Origin: Gordonia polyisoprenivorans NBRC 16320 = JCM 10675
Lineage (GTDB): Bacteria; Actinomycetota; Actinomycetes; Mycobacteriales; Mycobacteriaceae
Length of the DNA: 64,000 nt
Reading direction: 5' to 3'
NCBI RefSeq assembly: GCF_000241325.1
Contig: NZ_BAEI01000011.1
Span: 124,001-188,000, forward strand
Part shown: one piece after another, positions 62,238-64,000 of the stretch
Layout: the number at the start of each line of letters is the position of its first letter
Numbering within the stretch: the stretch's first letter is position 1
Translations under genes and position numbers: made by a program
Notes under the pieces: model-generated
The model's database searches: none
What the model saw: the letters and a program-made list of their open reading frames with translations, nothing else
Told to the model about the DNA's origin: nothing

Positions 62238-63270
62238 GGAAGGTGACCCGTTCGGAGAGGCGGACGAGGATGGCGGCGAGGACGCCGAAACACAAGAAGA
62301 CAACGATCCCGACCGCCGCGCTCATGCCGGCGTCGAAGGTCTGGAAGCCGTACTCCCACAGCAGGTAATAGATGTTGGTGGTGGCTCCCGATGGGCCACC
62401 CTGGGTGAGCGTGTCGACCAGTGGGAAGGTCCACTGGGCGCTGAGCAACACGGTCAGCAATGCCAGTAGGACCAGCGACGGCGACAACAGGGGCAGGGTG
62501 ATCCAGCGGTCGATCTGCCCGCGGGTGGCGCCGTCGACCCGGGCGGCGTCGTGGTAGTCGGGGTTGATGCCGGAAATGCCGGCCGAGACCACGAGCACCG
62601 CGAAACCGAGGACATGCCAACCGGTGATGACGATGATCGCCAGCTGCGCGGTGCGGGTGTCGTTGATCCAGTTCACGTGCAGACCGAGAACGCGATTGAT
62701 CGCGCCGGACTCGGGCTCGCCCAGCCAGCGCCACACCGCGGCCGAGGCGACCGGCGCGACGAGGAACGGGGCGAAGATGATCGCCTGATAGAACACCCGC
62801 ATCCGGCCGGTCACGTGACGGGTCGCCAACGCCACGATCACCGGCAGGATGAGTGAGAACGGAAGCAGCCCGACGATGATCTCCACTGTGCGCCAGAGTG
62901 AGTCGCCGACCTCCGGCACATCGACGAGGCGTCGGTAGTTCTCGGTGCCCACGGCGACCATCGGGCTGGTGGGCAAGAGATTCCAGGAATAGAAGGACAA
63001 CTGCACGGCCTGCGCCAGCGGCCGGTAGGTCCAGATCACCAGCATCGCGAGCGCGGGGGTGAGATACAGATACGGGGTGGCCGAACCGATCACGCGTCGT
63101 GCGCGCGCGGACACCCCCGAGCGCCTTCCTGCGGAACCGGCGCCAGGAACGGAGTCGGCGCCAGGCGCGGGATCGGTGGGCGCGGGATCGGGCCGGATGT
63201 CCGTGGGCCGGGTGTCGGTGGGTTCTGAGGTGCTCGGCGCGGGCGGTGACTCGACGAACACTCTCCTCAC
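62224..63270 (-). CDS. ABC sugar transporter permease, MalF/UgpA type
   Basis: This 348-residue partner permease has a Pro/Asp/Thr-rich cytosolic leader of about 60 residues followed by six helices starting at PYLYLTPALAMLVIWTYRPL. The EAA loop is PDYHDAARVDGATRGQIDRWITL, with WTFPLVDTLTQGGPSGATTN near the end, as in UgpA-like CUT1 permeases. The start is taken as GTG 63270, overlapping the stop of the phosphoesterase gene; GTG 63261 is equally possible. The missing ATPase and binding protein probably lie upstream, beyond 64000. Confidence 0.88.
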   Translation of the reverse strand: MRRVFVESPPAPSTSEPTDTRPTDIRPDPAPTDPAPGADSVPGAGSAGRRSGVSARARRVIGSATPYLYLTPALAMLVIWTYRPLAQAVQLSFYSWNLLPTSPMVAVGTENYRRLVDVPEVGDSLWRTVEIIVGLLPFSLILPVIVALATRHVTGRMRVFYQAIIFAPFLVAPVASAAVWRWLGEPESGAINRVLGLHVNWINDTRTAQLAIIVITGWHVLGFAVLVVSAGISGINPDYHDAARVDGATRGQIDRWITLPLLSPSLVLLALLTVLLSAQWTFPLVDTLTQGGPSGATTNIYYLLWEYGFQTFDAGMSAAVGIVVFLCFGVLAAILVRLSERVTFHDDK

Positions 63271-64000
63271 ACCTCGTGCGCGAGTTCGCGCAGTGTGGCC
63301 AGTGTCTGCTCCTCGTCGGTGTCGTAGACGGCGGTGGTCGGCGTCTCCTCGACGGCGGTCGCCACCACCGAGCCGTCGAGTACATCGACCCTGGTGAATC
63401 CGTAACCGACCCAACCGCGGTGCCGACCGAGTGGAGCGAACGGATCGATCCGGTACGACATCGCCGGACCGATCCAGATCGGAACACCCGCCAGCGCCCC
63501 GGTGCCGGTGAGATGTGCGTGGCCGCACAGGATCATCCGAACCTCGCTGCCGGCGATCACCTCGGCGAGATCTTCGGGATCACGCAGTCGCAGCGCGTCG
63601 ACGGGATCGATCGCCGATCGCAGCGGCGGGTGATGCATCGCGAGCACCGTGGTGCCCGAGCGGCTCGGTGTTGCCAATTGTGCTGCCAGCCAAGACAGTT
63701 GATCGGCGCTCAGTCCGCCGTCGTGTCGGCCCGGAAGGGTGCTGTCCATCGTGATCACACGCACGTTCGCGAGGTCGGCAACGGTGTCGAACGAGGGCCC
63801 CGACGGGTCGGAGCTGCTCGGCTCGGGTACCAGTTCAGTCCGAAAAGCGCTGTGTGAGTCGTGGTTCCCCAGCGCATAGATGATCTGTGCGTCCAAAGTC
63901 GCGGCGGCCGGTTCGACGATCTCGCGAAGCCGACGATAGGCGAGTGGATCACCGTTGTCGGTGAGGTCGCCGGTCAGCAGGAGCACATCGACGGTGCGCC
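63267..64000 (-). CDS. Calcineurin-like (CpdA-type) phosphodiesterase, partial
   Basis: This is the C-terminal 244 residues of a metallophosphoesterase; its start lies past the window end. The binuclear metal motifs visible are TGDLTDNGDP, ALGNHDSHSAF, LAMHHPP and CGHAHLTGTG, in the order GDxxD, GNHD, H and GHxH. The first DxH motif would be just outside. It resembles class III cyclic-nucleotide or glycerophosphodiester phosphodiesterases. Coupling by GTGA overlap with two ABC permease genes suggests a phosphodiester substrate such as a glycerophosphodiester taken up by the transporter. Confidence 0.85.
   Translation of the reverse strand, partial: RTVDVLLLTGDLTDNGDPLAYRRLREIVEPAAATLDAQIIYALGNHDSHSAFRTELVPEPSSSDPSGPSFDTVADLANVRVITMDSTLPGRHDGGLSADQLSWLAAQLATPSRSGTTVLAMHHPPLRSAIDPVDALRLRDPEDLAEVIAGSEVRMILCGHAHLTGTGALAGVPIWIGPAMSYRIDPFAPLGRHRGWVGYGFTRVDVLDGSVVATAVEETPTTAVYDTDEEQTLATLRELAHEV

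Overview
This window is high-GC actinobacterial DNA, most likely from a mycolic-acid-containing member of the Mycobacteriales close to Gordonia. The reasons are the lineage-typical genes (AccD3-like carboxyltransferase, intracellular AroQ chorismate mutase, ChoD-like oxidase, NDMA-dependent methanol dehydrogenase, DUF2786 and TIGR04338-type proteins), frequent GTG starts and GTGA/ATGA overlaps, and a core block whose order I recall from Mycobacterium tuberculosis Rv0944-Rv0952 (Fpg/Nei-like glycosylase, SDR, pgi, chorismate mutase, uvrD1, M23 peptidase, sucC, sucD). The genus assignment is an inference from gene content only.

Layout. 1-7.2 kb: the N-terminal part of a ChoD-like flavin oxidase, a NiCoT nickel/cobalt transporter, tRNA-Arg(CCT), an SDR, cobF, cysQ, a Fpg/Nei glycosylase, a PrmC-like protein with a changed motif, and a second SDR. 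7.2-21 kb: two small exported or unknown proteins, pgi, chorismate mutase, two large exported or membrane proteins of unknown function, uvrD1, an M23 peptidase, and sucCD ending in a strong terminator. 21-27.5 kb: pfkB and a tandem universal stress protein (a pairing seen in dormancy regulons), a SRPBCC protein, then a coupled trio of nonapeptide-repeat protein, RDD membrane protein and AccD3-Nudix fusion, and a lipoprotein. 27.6-32.5 kb: metQNI, a nitroreductase, a TetR regulator and a four-helix membrane protein. 32.5-34.6 kb: an HNH endonuclease gene broken by one amber codon, flanked by palindromic repeats. 34.6-42.2 kb: mno, moxR and a VWA protein, ldh, a lipoprotein and an APC permease. 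42.3-46.4 kb: a small winged-helix regulator with its membrane partner and a cluster of operator-like half-sites, DUF2786, a YihY/BrkB protein, a metallohydrolase and a tyrosine phosphatase.

46.5-61.4 kb holds the most interesting system: a LysR regulator, an acyl-CoA/AMP ligase, a flavin oxidoreductase, an SGNH hydrolase, and three co-translated megaenzyme genes that match the PfaA (KS-AT-ACP-KR-DH), PfaC (dehydratase part only) and PfaD (enoyl reductase) components of polyunsaturated-fatty-acid or secondary-lipid synthases. The set is pared down: one ACP, no KS-CLF in the PfaC-like protein, no PfaB and no phosphopantetheinyl transferase in view. A reasonable model is that the ligase activates a starter, the Pfa-like enzymes build a reduced or partly unsaturated chain, and the flavin enzyme and hydrolase tailor or release it. 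The product cannot be read from the sequence.

61.4-64 kb: two ABC sugar-type permeases and a calcineurin-like phosphodiesterase running off the window, translationally coupled.

A window-wide oddity is the number of in-frame tandem repeats with a period of exactly five codons (15 bp) in the linkers and tails of unrelated proteins.
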